A stretch of DNA of 64,000 nucleotides from Pseudomonas deceptionensis (lineage in GTDB: Bacteria; Pseudomonadota; Gammaproteobacteria; Pseudomonadales; Pseudomonadaceae), in NCBI RefSeq assembly GCF_900106095.1, contig NZ_FNUD01000002.1, forward strand, positions 3,803,501 through 3,867,500, in the 5' to 3' direction. Under the pieces are notes generated by a model. It ran no database searches and had not been told where the DNA came from. It saw only the letters and a list, made by a program, of their open reading frames with translations. Shown one piece after another: positions 36,296 through 45,123 of this stretch; the stretch's first letter is position 1, and every line of letters begins with the position of its first letter. The position numbers and the translations under genes were made by a program.

Positions 36296-36365
36296 AGCGT
36301 TCAGAGGTCAGGAATCAGGAATCAGGAATCAGGAATCAGCGTTCAGCGTTCAGCGTTCAGAGGTC
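36296..36365. repeat. Heptamer tandem array (ten units of AGNNNTC)
   Basis: Ten consecutive seven-base units read: AGCGTTC, AGAGGTC, four AGGAATC, three AGCGTTC, AGAGGTC. It begins three bases after the 27-bp palindrome and ends ten bases before the FecR stop, inside the FecR-receptor intergenic region. Confidence 0.9.
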
Positions 36366-36375
36366 AGGCTAGTGC

Positions 36376-37326
36376 TCACACCGGCGTATTTCTCGGCACC
36401 AGCGTGACCCAGTACCGCGTACGGGCATGCACTTGCACCGGCAGGGTGGCGGCCAGTAGCGACAGGATGCGGTCGGTATTGTCCAGTTGGAAACTGCCCG
36501 TGACCCGCAGCGTTTCAAGCGCCGGCTCCCAGCGCAGCAGACCTGCGCGATAGCGGCTCAGCTCACGCAAAAAATCCCCCAGGGGCTGGTTTTGCGCCAT
36601 CAGCACTCGCTCGCGCCAACCGGGTTGCAACGGATCGAACGGGCTGACGCCCCCTGCTCCCGTCGCGCCCAGGCTGACCTGCTGACCCTCGCGCAACAGC
36701 AACGCAGGCCCATGCAATGGCTGCAACTGCACCGTGCCGCTGAGCACCGAAACCTGGCAATCCCCCGGGTTGAGACGCACGCAGACTTCACTTCGGTTCA
36801 GCGTGATGCGCCCGTAGCGCGCCTCAATGGTTATCGGTGCACTGCCCGACACTTTCAGCGCCATTTCGCCACGCACCAGGGTCAGCAACCGGGCTTGCAT
36901 ATCAACATTGACGGCGCTAGCGGTATTGAGTTGCAGCATGCTGCCGTCGGCCAGCGGCACACGCGAATGCTCACCCGTGGCGGTTTGCAGGTCGGCGCGC
37001 CATACGTCCACAGGCAACTGGCGGCTCAGCAGCCAGGCCGTCGGCACCACGGCGGCCACACACAGCGCCTGTTTCAGCACTGCCCGGCGCCCCGGATCTG
37101 GCCGGTCAAGGGTGGCCATTGCCAACGCCGAAGGCAGCGTGTTGAAGCGCTGGCGCAGCAACTGAGCCTTCTGCCAGGCCGACTCGTGGGCACCGGCGCT
37201 GTCGCGCCACTGTTGCAGCTGCACGCGATCCTGCTCGGTGGCCGTGCCGGACTCCATCAGCGCCAGCCAGTGGGCAGCGGCCCGGGCAACAGTGCGGATA
37301 GCGGATGAGGGTTCAGGGTGCTTCAA
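36376..37326 (-). CDS. FecR-family anti-sigma / transmembrane sensor
   Basis: 316 residues: cytoplasmic DUF4880 domain (AHWLALMESGTATEQDRVQLQQWRDSAGAHESAWQ), one membrane helix (about 90-105: CVAAVVPTAWLLS), then the periplasmic FecR domain (TATGEHSRVPLADGSMLQLNTASAVNVD) and a C-terminal STN-like segment. It transmits siderophore binding from the receptor to the sigma factor. Its start overlaps the sigma gene stop by four bases. Confidence 0.9.
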   Translation of the reverse strand: MKHPEPSSAIRTVARAAAHWLALMESGTATEQDRVQLQQWRDSAGAHESAWQKAQLLRQRFNTLPSALAMATLDRPDPGRRAVLKQALCVAAVVPTAWLLSRQLPVDVWRADLQTATGEHSRVPLADGSMLQLNTASAVNVDMQARLLTLVRGEMALKVSGSAPITIEARYGRITLNRSEVCVRLNPGDCQVSVLSGTVQLQPLHGPALLLREGQQVSLGATGAGGVSPFDPLQPGWRERVLMAQNQPLGDFLRELSRYRAGLLRWEPALETLRVTGSFQLDNTDRILSLLAATLPVQVHARTRYWVTLVPRNTPV

Positions 37327-37832
37327 GCGTCCACCAGCAAACAGTGCTCGTAGGCCTGGGCCATGTAACGTTTGACCGTACGCTCGGAGACGTTCAGGCG
37401 CTCGGCAATCTCCCGATACCCCAGCCCTTCGAGCTGGCTCCAGAGAAACGCCCGTCGCACCACAGGCGCCAGGCCATCGAGCAATTCGTCCAGCGCCTGC
37501 AAGGTTTCGAGCAGCAGCCAGCGTTGCTCGGGGGACGGCACACTTTCCTCAGGTAACTGTGCCAGTGCCTCCAGATAGGCTTGCTCCAGACTGCGCCGCG
37601 TGTAGAAGTTGCTTAGCAGGCGCTTGCCGACCGTGAGCAAATAGGCCCGTGGTTCACGCAAATCCGCCAGTGGCTGGGCGCTGGCAAGCACACGAACAAA
37701 GGTATCCTGGCTCAAATCCGCCGCATCCCAGGCGTTGCCCATGCGCCGGCGCAGCCAGTTTTCCAGCCAGCTGCGGTGGTCGCGATACAACGCATGCAGG
37801 GTCTGCTCTTTCGGTGTCGCGAGTTCAACCAT
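37323..37832 (-). CDS. FecI-family ECF sigma factor (iron starvation)
   Basis: A 169-residue extracytoplasmic-function sigma factor: region 2 (LSQDTFVRVLAS) and region 4 (LEGLGYREIAERLNVSERTVKRYMAQAYEHC). It is expected to direct transcription of the downstream receptor when the FecR partner is activated. A Fur-like site lies about 30 bases upstream of the ATG. Confidence 0.9.
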   Translation of the reverse strand: MVELATPKEQTLHALYRDHRSWLENWLRRRMGNAWDAADLSQDTFVRVLASAQPLADLREPRAYLLTVGKRLLSNFYTRRSLEQAYLEALAQLPEESVPSPEQRWLLLETLQALDELLDGLAPVVRRAFLWSQLEGLGYREIAERLNVSERTVKRYMAQAYEHCLLVDA

Positions 37833-37860
37833 CTCAAGACCCCCTGTGCGCAGGACGAGG

Positions 37861-37882
37861 TAAATGAGAGTGATTCTAATTT
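37861..37882. promoter_or_regulatory. Fur-box-like site upstream of the sigma gene
   Basis: TAAATGAGAGTGATTCTAAT resembles the 19-base Fur consensus (GATAATGATAATCATTATC) and pseudomonad variants in front of iron-starvation sigma genes. It is located 29-50 bases before the sigma ATG on the minus strand. Confidence 0.6.
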
Positions 37883-38050
37883 GTGTTATATCTTGAAACC
37901 AAGCTATTTTTCTTTCTGAACCACTAAACTGCTACAAATCATGTAGCCGGAGTACGCAGAACTTGTAGTCCCTTGCGCAGGCTGCGATAAGGTCGGCCAT
38001 CAGTTCTATCAACAGCAATCAGGAAATTTCGCTATGTACGTGGTTTTCGC

Positions 38051-38590
38051 ATGAAGTGGCTCAAGGGCATCATTCTGGGCACCATCTTGCTCGCAGTCGG
38101 CGCGGTAGCGCTTGGGCTGTTTTACTTTCTGCCTCAGCACGATGTGGTGATGGTCACGGGGGTTGAAGTCAAACGGGTCGATCACAACGGCGTCATCAAC
38201 GCTGAAAACCCGGCCGACGGCCCTACCCGGGATGTTTACTTCATCAACACGGAAGACCCGGACACCAAGGAAGTCATGGTGTATCGCAACGAGGATACCG
38301 GCTGGTCCTTCCCCTGGTACTTCAAGTTCGACTCGGCAGACATCCAGGCCAAGGCCCAGGGCTATTCCCGCGACTCCCAGCAGTTGGCTCTCATCCGGTA
38401 CTACGGATGGCGCATCAAGATCTTCTCGGTGTTCCCGAACATCACTGCGATCGAAGCCACCAACAGCCGTTCCGAACCTTTCCCATGGTTCAACACGGTG
38501 TTCTTCAGCGTGATGGGCCTGGTGTTGATATTCATTGCCGTATTTGTAAAACGGCGCACAAAACGGCGCCCGCAAATGCCGGCAAATTGA
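38051..38590 (+). CDS. DUF1523 family membrane-anchored protein
   Basis: A 179-residue protein with an N-terminal helix (WLKGIILGTILLAVGAVALGLFYFL), a soluble middle part with HDVVMVTGVEVKRVD and YYGWRIKIFSVFPNITAI, and a second helix near the C-terminus (VFFSVMGLVLIFIAVFV) followed by a basic tail. This matches DUF1523; function unknown. The ATG overlaps the stop of a six-codon frame (MYVVFA) that starts at 38035 with AGGAAA upstream. A terminator follows immediately. Confidence 0.75.
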   Translation: MKWLKGIILGTILLAVGAVALGLFYFLPQHDVVMVTGVEVKRVDHNGVINAENPADGPTRDVYFINTEDPDTKEVMVYRNEDTGWSFPWYFKFDSADIQAKAQGYSRDSQQLALIRYYGWRIKIFSVFPNITAIEATNSRSEPFPWFNTVFFSVMGLVLIFIAVFVKRRTKRRPQMPAN

Positions 38591-38593
38591 TCG

Positions 38594-38622
38594 ATGCGCT
38601 CCTGACGGAGCGCATTTTTTTT
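38594..38622 (+). terminator. Terminator after the DUF1523 gene
   Basis: ATGCGCTCC (38594-38602) pairs exactly with GGAGCGCAT (38607-38615) around TGAC, followed by a T-run to 38622. It begins four bases after the stop codon. Confidence 0.9.
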
Positions 38623-38675
38623 GCCCGTGGGTTTTTAGCACGTCAGTAACGGCATTCCCGGGGTTGGCTGGCGAG

Positions 38676-39512
38676 TTACTGAGGCGCGAGGTCGCCGTAC
38701 CAGTAGGCAGCGGTGACACCGCCATCCATCAGGAAGTCGCTGCCGGTAATGAACGTCCCTTCAGGCCCCATCAGCAACGCTGCGACCGCACCGACTTCAT
38801 CAGGTGTCCCGCCACGGCCCGCGGCGCTCAGATTGATCATGCGCCGGTAGCCTTCGCCGCGCGGACCGTTCAATTCGTCTCTGGCCAACGGGGTGAAGAT
38901 GATACCGGGGCTGATAGTGTTGACCCGTGCTCCGCGCTTGCCCCAACGTACGGCCTCAGCCATCACACGCAGCGAGTTGGCGCGTTTGGAAATTTGATAG
39001 GCGTTCAATGGATCGGTCACTTTGTCGGCCTGAAGCATCTCCAGCGCCAACAGTTCCTCGACAGGTGTCGTGGCCAGTGCTTTGTTTTGCTCAGGTGTCA
39101 GCGCGGGCAGACGATGGCCAGACTGCGAGGCGATGACTACCCCTGCCCCGCCTTCAGCGATCACATTGCCGAACGCTTCGAGCACTAATGCCGTGCCATA
39201 CAGGTCCACACGCAAGATGGTCGCGACCGGCGCCTGGGAGGGTGAAACACCGGCAGCATGGATCACCCCGGTGACATCGCCAATGGCAGTTGCCACTTGC
39301 ACCAAGGCCTCGACCGACTCGCGGGAGCAGACGTCGACCAAGGCCGTGGTCACTTCGAAGCCCGCGTCGAGCAGCACCTTGGCGGCGGCATCGGCGTTCT
39401 CCTGACGCAAGTCGGCCAGCACGATGTGTTTACCGGCGCTGACCCGGCGGGCAATTGCTTGGCCTATCGACCCCGCACCGATGACGACGGTGACTTTACG
39501 GCGGTTATTCAT
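38676..39512 (-). CDS. Short-chain dehydrogenase/reductase
   Basis: A 278-residue SDR. Cofactor motif VIGAGSIGQAIARR at about 8-21, ADL after strand 2 (Asp suggests NAD(H)), catalytic YQISK tyrosine/lysine pair and a preceding Ser (ASQSGHRL). The ATG at 39512 follows GAGG; the 32-codon upstream extension overlaps the cupin gene in another frame and is not used. The genes overlap by eight bases, so a two-gene operon (cupin then SDR) is likely, facing a divergent LysR regulator. Confidence 0.82.
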   Translation of the reverse strand: MNNRRKVTVVIGAGSIGQAIARRVSAGKHIVLADLRQENADAAAKVLLDAGFEVTTALVDVCSRESVEALVQVATAIGDVTGVIHAAGVSPSQAPVATILRVDLYGTALVLEAFGNVIAEGGAGVVIASQSGHRLPALTPEQNKALATTPVEELLALEMLQADKVTDPLNAYQISKRANSLRVMAEAVRWGKRGARVNTISPGIIFTPLARDELNGPRGEGYRRMINLSAAGRGGTPDEVGAVAALLMGPEGTFITGSDFLMDGGVTAAYWYGDLAPQ

Positions 39513-39936
39513 AAACACCTCGTGCGGGGTTTGAGCCCAATGATTGATAGTGCTCGTCACTGACCTGCTCCATCCAGTCCACGACCTTGGTGTCCAGAAC
39601 TTCGGCAATGGCGATATGAGTCATCGCGGTGGTGGCAGTCGCGCCATGCCAGTGTTTTACATGGGGTGGAATCCACACGGTATCGCCAGGTTTGATCAAG
39701 CGAGCCGGTTGTCCCTGCGCCTGCACCAGGCCGGCACCCGCCGTGACAATCAAGGTCTGTCCAAGAGGGTGTGTGTGCCAGGCCGTGCGGGCACCGGGCT
39801 CGAAGGTCACAGTGGCGCCACTGACGCGGGCCTCTTGTGTCCCCTTGAAAGGCGCGTCGACGCGAACAGTACCGGTGAAATAATCGGCGGCACCCTTGGC
39901 CGAAGGTTGTGAGCCGTTGGGGTTAATGATGAGCAT
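39505..39936 (-). CDS. Cupin-domain protein (hydroxynitrile-lyase-like / CMD-related type)
   Basis: 143 residues of a single cupin barrel. Metal ligands are in RTAWHTHPLGQTLIVTAG (cupin motif 1) and PPHVKHWHGATATTAMTHIAI (motif 2). The opening YFTGTVRVDAPF is shared with a group often annotated as (R)-mandelonitrile-lyase-like cupins; enzymatic activity is not proven. The start is uncertain: ATG at 39936 has AGAGGAG upstream; an in-frame ATG at 40008 with AAGGGG upstream would add a possible signal peptide (MRSLTATALSLSLLALDLPA). Confidence 0.8.
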   Translation of the reverse strand: MLIINPNGSQPSAKGAADYFTGTVRVDAPFKGTQEARVSGATVTFEPGARTAWHTHPLGQTLIVTAGAGLVQAQGQPARLIKPGDTVWIPPHVKHWHGATATTAMTHIAIAEVLDTKVVDWMEQVSDEHYQSLGSNPARGVYE

Positions 39937-40207
39937 GGACTTCTCCTCTGCGGGCAGATCTAGTGCGAGCAATGACAGCGATAACGCTGTGGCTGTGAGG
40001 CTTCGCATGACGATCCCCTTGGGGCAAAAGCCGTCGATGACGACCTGGATTAATGGAGGACGGAGCGAAAAGCCCGGCGTCCTGATCCACTTGCTGCGGG
40101 ATCGGACGCCAGGTCAACGGATCGGGAGCAAGGCCCTAAATCTAGCAGCTGCGCATTACCGTGATTAGCCGCTAGAATCCGTAAATACTTATGTGAGCTG
40201 CTCATCA

Positions 40208-41101
40208 ATGCTTAGGGAAAACGCCAGCGATCTGCTTGCCTTCCTCGCTGTCGCGAAGGAGCGCAGCTTCACCAAGGCTGCGGCCAGACTCGGAGTGTCA
40301 CAGTCATCGCTCAGCCACACTATTCGAGGTCTGGAATCGCGGCTTGGGCTGCGATTGTTGACGCGTACCACGCGCAGCGTTTCGCCCACCGAGGCGGGAG
40401 AACGGTTGATCAGACGTGTGGGGCCTCACTTCGAGGAAATCGAAATCGAGTTGGCCGGCCTGAGTGATCTGCGCGATACCCCCGCTGGCAATATCCGTAT
40501 CAACGCCATGGACCATGTGCTGGACCAGATTATCCGGCCCGTTCTGAAGGACTTCCTGCCCAGGTACCCGGACATCTCGGTGGAAGTCTGCTGCGATTAC
40601 AGCTTCGTCGACATCGCAGCCCAAGGTTTCGATGCCGGGGTCAGGTTGGGTGAGGACGTGGCGCAAGGCATGATTGCCACGCGTATCGGGCCGGATTTGC
40701 GGATGTCCGTGGTTGGCTCACCGGCCTACTTCGCCAACCGCGAATTACCCGCGACGCCTCGAGCGCTCACTGATCACTTGTGCAATAACCTGCGGTTACC
40801 CACCAACGGCGGTCTGTACGCGTGGGAATTTGCCAAGGATGGCGAAAGCCTCAAAGTTCGCGTGACGGGCCAAGTGACCTACAACGGCGTCTATCAGTTG
40901 CTGGAAGCAGCGCTGGACGGTTTTGGGTTGAGCTACATCCCCCACGATCTGGTCATCCCCCATCTCAAGGCCGGGCGCTTGGTCGAGGTGCTGGAAGACT
41001 GGTCGCCCTGGTTTTCGGGTTTTCACCTCTACTACCCAAGTCGCCGCCAGGCGTCACCTGCGTTTGAATTGCTGGTACAAGCATTGCGTTACAAGGCCTG
41101 A
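40208..41101 (+). CDS. LysR-family regulator of the cupin/SDR pair
   Basis: A 297-residue LysR protein (LLAFLAVAKERSFTKAAARLGVSQSSLSHTIRGLESRLGLRLLTRTTRSV) followed by the effector domain. The sequence type matches those controlling SDR and small-molecule detoxification genes. It is divergent from the cupin gene. The ATG at 40208 has a weak ribosome site; a GTG five codons upstream is in frame. Confidence 0.85.
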   Translation: MLRENASDLLAFLAVAKERSFTKAAARLGVSQSSLSHTIRGLESRLGLRLLTRTTRSVSPTEAGERLIRRVGPHFEEIEIELAGLSDLRDTPAGNIRINAMDHVLDQIIRPVLKDFLPRYPDISVEVCCDYSFVDIAAQGFDAGVRLGEDVAQGMIATRIGPDLRMSVVGSPAYFANRELPATPRALTDHLCNNLRLPTNGGLYAWEFAKDGESLKVRVTGQVTYNGVYQLLEAALDGFGLSYIPHDLVIPHLKAGRLVEVLEDWSPWFSGFHLYYPSRRQASPAFELLVQALRYKA

Positions 41102-41193
41102 ACCGCTCCACGAGCGGGTCTGTTTAAATCACCGCAATCCGTTATCGTGGTTCGATTATTGAACCGGTTCTGCTCAACCAGGTAGGTAGCTGC

Positions 41194-42411
41194 ATGGCCA
41201 ACGCTCATGTCGATACACGCAACAGCCCATGGTCGGTGTTCCTCATTTTCATCCGCCTTGGGCTGACCTCGTTCGGGGGTCCCATTGCGCATCTGGGCTA
41301 CTTTCGCGATGAGTTTGTGACACGACGGCGCTGGCTGACTGACCGCAGCTATGGGGATTTAGTGGCGCTCTGCCAATTTTTGCCAGGGCCCGCAAGCAGT
41401 CAGGTCGGCATCGCGCTGGGGATGTCACGTGCGGGATATGGAGGTGCGTTGGCGGCCTGGGCCGGATTTACGCTACCGTCAGCCGTTCTTCTGATCCTGT
41501 TTGCTCTGGGCATTTCGCATCACGGCACGGCCCTTCCCCCTGGCGCTCTGCATGGCCTCAAAGTGGTCGCCGTGGCCGTGGTTGCTCAAGCGGTATGGGG
41601 CATGGCACGAAACCTGTGCACGGACGTGCCACGCGTCAGCCTGATGGCGATTGCCGCCTGCGTCGCCCTGCTTGAACCGTCCGCATGGGGGCAGGTCAGC
41701 GTGATCGCCGCTGCCGGTGCTGCCGGCCTCCTGCTGTTCAAACCCGGGCAGAGCAGCGGGCACGAACCGTTGCCCATCAGCATCAGCCGCCGGGCCGGGG
41801 CGATCTGGCTGTCGCTGTTTGTGGCATTGCTGGTTGGCCTGCCACTCTTGAACCAGTGGCTGCCCAATCAGACAGTGACGATGGTGGATGCCTTCTACCG
41901 GTCCGGTTCACTGGTGTTCGGCGGCGGGCACGTGGTTCTGCCATTGCTGCAAGCCGAGGTAGTGCCTTACGGCTGGGTCAGCAATGAAACCTTTTTGGCC
42001 GGGTATGGCGCCGCGCAAGCCGTACCGGGCCCCTTGTTCACCTTCGCGGCATTCCTCGGTGCATCAATGAACCCTGCCCCTTCAGGATGGGCCGGGGGCA
42101 TGATCTGCCTGCTGGCAATCTTTGCTCCGTCCTTTTTGTTAATCCTGGGCGCCTTGCCGTTCTGGGAACAATTGCGTCGTAGCGTGCGCACTCAAGCTGC
42201 GCTGGTCGGGATCAACGCGGCGGTGGTCGGTCTGCTGCTGGCTGCGCTTTACCAACCGGTATGGACGAATGCCATCCTCCAGCCGCAAGACTTCGGTCTG
42301 GCACTGCTCGCCCTGGTTGCGCTGATGTTCTGGAAGCTTCCACCGTGGCTGGTGGTCATCGCAAGCGGTGTAGCGGGATGGGTGCTGAGTATCGTCTTTA
42401 CCACGGCTTGA
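41194..42411 (+). CDS. chrA: Chromate transporter ChrA
   Basis: A 405-residue membrane protein of the CHR superfamily, two-domain form. Each half begins with the CHR signature: FIRLGLTSFGGPIAHLGYFRDEFV and FYRSGSLVFGGGHVVLPLLQAEVV, followed by PGP (QFLPGPASSQVG and AAQAVPGPLFTFA). It exports chromate by proton-linked antiport. AGGTAGG precedes the ATG. No ChrB or other metal gene is adjacent, so substrate use in this strain is unproven. Confidence 0.88.
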   Translation: MANAHVDTRNSPWSVFLIFIRLGLTSFGGPIAHLGYFRDEFVTRRRWLTDRSYGDLVALCQFLPGPASSQVGIALGMSRAGYGGALAAWAGFTLPSAVLLILFALGISHHGTALPPGALHGLKVVAVAVVAQAVWGMARNLCTDVPRVSLMAIAACVALLEPSAWGQVSVIAAAGAAGLLLFKPGQSSGHEPLPISISRRAGAIWLSLFVALLVGLPLLNQWLPNQTVTMVDAFYRSGSLVFGGGHVVLPLLQAEVVPYGWVSNETFLAGYGAAQAVPGPLFTFAAFLGASMNPAPSGWAGGMICLLAIFAPSFLLILGALPFWEQLRRSVRTQAALVGINAAVVGLLLAALYQPVWTNAILQPQDFGLALLALVALMFWKLPPWLVVIASGVAGWVLSIVFTTA

Positions 42412-42440
42412 TCCGCCGCGAGAGCAATGCCAGGGACGCG

Positions 42441-42731
42441 CTATGTGATCTGCACAATCACCGGCCCTTCCGTCACGACAGGCGGGTTGGCGTGGATATG
42501 CGAGGCATTTTTCTGGATCCATTCGCGCGCTATTTTCAAGCTCGCATCGGCGCTGGCCTTGTCCGTGCAAACAGTCACCGCCGTACCGCCATCGCCAGTG
42601 TCCAGCAGTGTGTAGCTGATGAGGCCAGGCACTGCACGCAGGGTCGCTTCGACATCGACTTTGTGCTCTTCCAGACTATCGAAAAGCTGCCTTGCCCCAG
42701 TACCCAGGTAGGTCCTGATAACCGCATACAT
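42441..42731 (-). CDS. Small antibiotic-biosynthesis-monooxygenase-like (ABM) protein
   Basis: A 96-residue ferredoxin-like-fold protein: MYAVIRTYLGTGARQLFD, LRAVPGLISYTLLDTGDGGTAVTVC, then WIQKNASHI. Such proteins (ABM/DUF family) are small cytoplasmic dimers of unknown role. AAAGGAG precedes the ATG. It is convergent to chrA and stands alone. Confidence 0.65.
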   Translation of the reverse strand: MYAVIRTYLGTGARQLFDSLEEHKVDVEATLRAVPGLISYTLLDTGDGGTAVTVCTDKASADASLKIAREWIQKNASHIHANPPVVTEGPVIVQIT

Positions 42732-43039
42732 GATCGTCTCCTTTGGGCGTGACTGTCTGGTTCCAATCCGGGATGGCCATCACCCAAAACCAATCCGTCC
42801 CGATGTATTGAGTTTAGCCAAACGCCAGTACCGGGCAGCTTGCAACGACCACCGGCTCGCTCCCACACAGCCCCTCGCCCTATCGACGCTCTTTGATGAT
42901 TTAAGCAACGGGCTTTCAGAACTTTTCCCTGAATATCGGTCTATGTGAACAAGCACATTCGCCCGGCAAGCGCGCACCTGCGTGTTTACCGCAACGAGAT
43001 GGCCACCTATCCACTTGTTCATCAGAGGTTCTCTTCGCC
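42732..43039. other. Intergenic stretch with no recognised feature
   Basis: 308 bases with several short frames that lack ribosome sites and family motifs. No terminator or strong palindrome was seen. Confidence 0.4.
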
Positions 43040-43417
43040 ATGAAATTCCTTGACCCACGGATGGTGCTCATCGGCCTGTTCGCGTTCGCGGCAGTGGGCC
43101 CGGCATCAGCAACACAAATGAGGACCTCAACCCCTGTTTTCGCCACTGAAGTCGCCACCGTTCAGGCTCCGGCTGCCGTCAGCCCCTGGCCGACCCTGAG
43201 CAGCATGACCGGCGAACAGCCAGGCAAGCTGATTGCCCGTGACGACCGATACTGGCATGACGGCCGCTGGCACTCGCGTAACGACGATTGGCGCCGTGAC
43301 AATTGGCGCAGGGAGCAAGCCCGCCGGGAAGCCGAACGCCGTCGTGACTGGGAGCGCCACCATGATCGGGACAAGCGCCACCGCTACGAGGACAACCAAC
43401 GCTACTATCGTCGCTAA
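43040..43417 (+). CDS. Small exported Arg/Asp-rich protein
   Basis: 125 residues: signal peptide (MVLIGLFAFAAVGPASA after a short N-terminus), a Pro/Ala linker, then a low-complexity C-terminal half made of Asp, Arg, Trp, His and Tyr (YWHDGRWHSRND, HHDRDKRHRYED). The pattern is shared with periplasmic stress and RcnB-like proteins, but no family can be named. AGAGG precedes the ATG. It overlaps the convergent MocR stop by four bases. Confidence 0.65.
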   Translation: MKFLDPRMVLIGLFAFAAVGPASATQMRTSTPVFATEVATVQAPAAVSPWPTLSSMTGEQPGKLIARDDRYWHDGRWHSRNDDWRRDNWRREQARREAERRRDWERHHDRDKRHRYEDNQRYYRR

Positions 43418-44925
43418 ACAGCCCCCTGCCTTGGGTGCAGCGCGTTGGCCAGGCGCACCATGGACGACTCGATTTCATAAGCGGTCAAGGACGAGTAACC
43501 CAATAGCCAGCCCTGTTTCTTCTCATCACCGGCGTACAGCCGGCTGAGGCCGGACAGCTGCACCCCTGCGCTGGCGGCCTGGCGGATGGTTTTCTCCTCC
43601 GACCAGCCATCGGCAAGCAGACAAGGGATCTGCAACCCGCCCTGGGGGCGCAGGGCTGTGACAATTCCGTCCAGGTGTTTGCCAATGGCGTCGAGCGTGA
43701 TGGCTCGACGTGCGCCATAGAGTTTGCGCATGGCCCGGACATGGGCGTTGTAGTGGCCGTCTTCCATAAAGCGGGCCAGTGTCAGCTGCAAGATTTGTGG
43801 CGTGTGACCATCCATGATGCTGCGCGCGTAGGTGAACGCCTTGACCAACTCGGGGGGCAGAATCATGTAGCCCATTCGCAACCCGGGGTAGAGCGTTTTG
43901 CTAAAGGTCCCCAGGTAGATCGTGCGCTGGTACTTGTCCAGACCCTGCACGCAGGCGGTCGGCTGCCCGTCGTAATGAAACTCGCTATCGTAGTCGTCTT
44001 CGATGATCCACTTGCCCTGCTCCGCAGCCCAATTGACCAGTTCAAGCCGGCGCTCCAGCGCCAGCGTCGCCCCCGTGGGGTATTGATGAGAGGGCGTGAC
44101 ATAGACGCAATTGGCGCCGCTGCGGTCTGCCCGAAGCAGATCCGTGCGGATGCCCTGTGCATCGACGTCAATGCCCACCACCCTGGCCTCTGCCATTTCA
44201 AAGGCTTTCCTGGCGCCGAAATAGCCTGGATTTTCCAGCAAGATCGGTTTACCGGCGTCTACCAGCAGTTGGGCACACAGGAACAGGGCCTGACGAGTAC
44301 TGCTCAACACCAGGATCTGGTCCGGTGAACACCTGGCCCCGCGTTCGAGGTTCAAGTAGGTGGCGATGGCCTTGCGTAGCGGCTCGGCACCTTGCGGGTC
44401 ACCATGCAGCAGCACGCTGGCGTGATGGTCCTTCATGACCTGACGTTGCAGGCGCCCCCACACATCGATGGGGAACGTGCGGGTTTCCGGCAGGCCGGTA
44501 GCAAAGGCCTTGATCACCTGCTGATCGCTCACCCCGCCGCTGCTTAAAATCATTCGCCCGCGCTGGCTCAGCCCCGCTCCCGGCACAACCCCGTTTTTGT
44601 TGATGTCCCGGGGCTTGATGCGCCTGCGCGCCGCGCCGTGCAATCGGGTACCAAGGGTTTCGCACACATAGCTGCCCGACCCCTCGCGCCGCACGATGAA
44701 ACCATCACGGTGCAATTGGACATAGGCATTCTCCACCGTGTCGCGGGCAACGCCCAAAGCGCTGGCCAGGGCCCGGGTGGCGGGCAGTTTCAAACCCGGG
44801 TCAAGGGCGCCGTCGAGGATCAGTGCCCGCAATGCGCGCTGTATCCGCTGATGCAGATCCAGCAGCCGGAACTCGGCATCGTTGAGTCGCATTTTCAGCG
44901 TTTCCAGCTCGAAGGTTTTTGCCAT
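43414..44925 (-). CDS. MocR-family (GntR/aminotransferase) regulator
   Basis: 503 residues: N-terminal GntR winged helix (LHQRIQRALRALILDGALDPGLKLPATRALASALGVARDTVENAYVQLHRDGFIVRREGSGSYV) fused to an inactive type I aminotransferase domain with the PLP lysine in GTFSKTLYPGLRMGY. MocR proteins sense PLP-linked amines or amino acids and bind direct repeats. It is divergent from benE with about 200 bases between starts, and is presumably its regulator. Confidence 0.88.
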   Translation of the reverse strand: MAKTFELETLKMRLNDAEFRLLDLHQRIQRALRALILDGALDPGLKLPATRALASALGVARDTVENAYVQLHRDGFIVRREGSGSYVCETLGTRLHGAARRRIKPRDINKNGVVPGAGLSQRGRMILSSGGVSDQQVIKAFATGLPETRTFPIDVWGRLQRQVMKDHHASVLLHGDPQGAEPLRKAIATYLNLERGARCSPDQILVLSSTRQALFLCAQLLVDAGKPILLENPGYFGARKAFEMAEARVVGIDVDAQGIRTDLLRADRSGANCVYVTPSHQYPTGATLALERRLELVNWAAEQGKWIIEDDYDSEFHYDGQPTACVQGLDKYQRTIYLGTFSKTLYPGLRMGYMILPPELVKAFTYARSIMDGHTPQILQLTLARFMEDGHYNAHVRAMRKLYGARRAITLDAIGKHLDGIVTALRPQGGLQIPCLLADGWSEEKTIRQAASAGVQLSGLSRLYAGDEKKQGWLLGYSSLTAYEIESSMVRLANALHPRQGAV

Positions 44926-45009
44926 GTGATCTGCCTGACTTCAAAAAATGGGCCTGAAATGGCCGGGGCAGTCTAGCCGTGGACTCTGGCCGCAGCTACG
45001 TCATTTACA

Positions 45010-45079
45010 AAAAGTGGTCTGGTGCACCACATAAAAGTGTTGGGGCAAGGCATGCCATTTTGGCGCTATAAATGGCGCC
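45010..45079. promoter_or_regulatory. Candidate MocR operator region upstream of benE
   Basis: AAAAGTG occurs as a direct repeat at 45010-45016 and 45033-45039 (period 23), with GTGGT-N7-ACCAC at 45014-45030 between them. Further on, GGCGC-TATAAAT-GGCGCC at 45062-45079 carries a TATAAA that could be a -10 box. Direct repeats 23 apart fit a MocR dimer. Confidence 0.4.
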
Positions 45080-45123
45080 TCGCCCAAGGTCAGGCACCTC
45101 GCTTTGCAAGGAGCAAAGAAAAC

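Noticed and set aside
36296..36365. Heptamer array considered as a CRISPR or iteron array
   Set aside because: Units are seven bases with no spacers and no cas or replication genes nearby; it is a simple tandem repeat.
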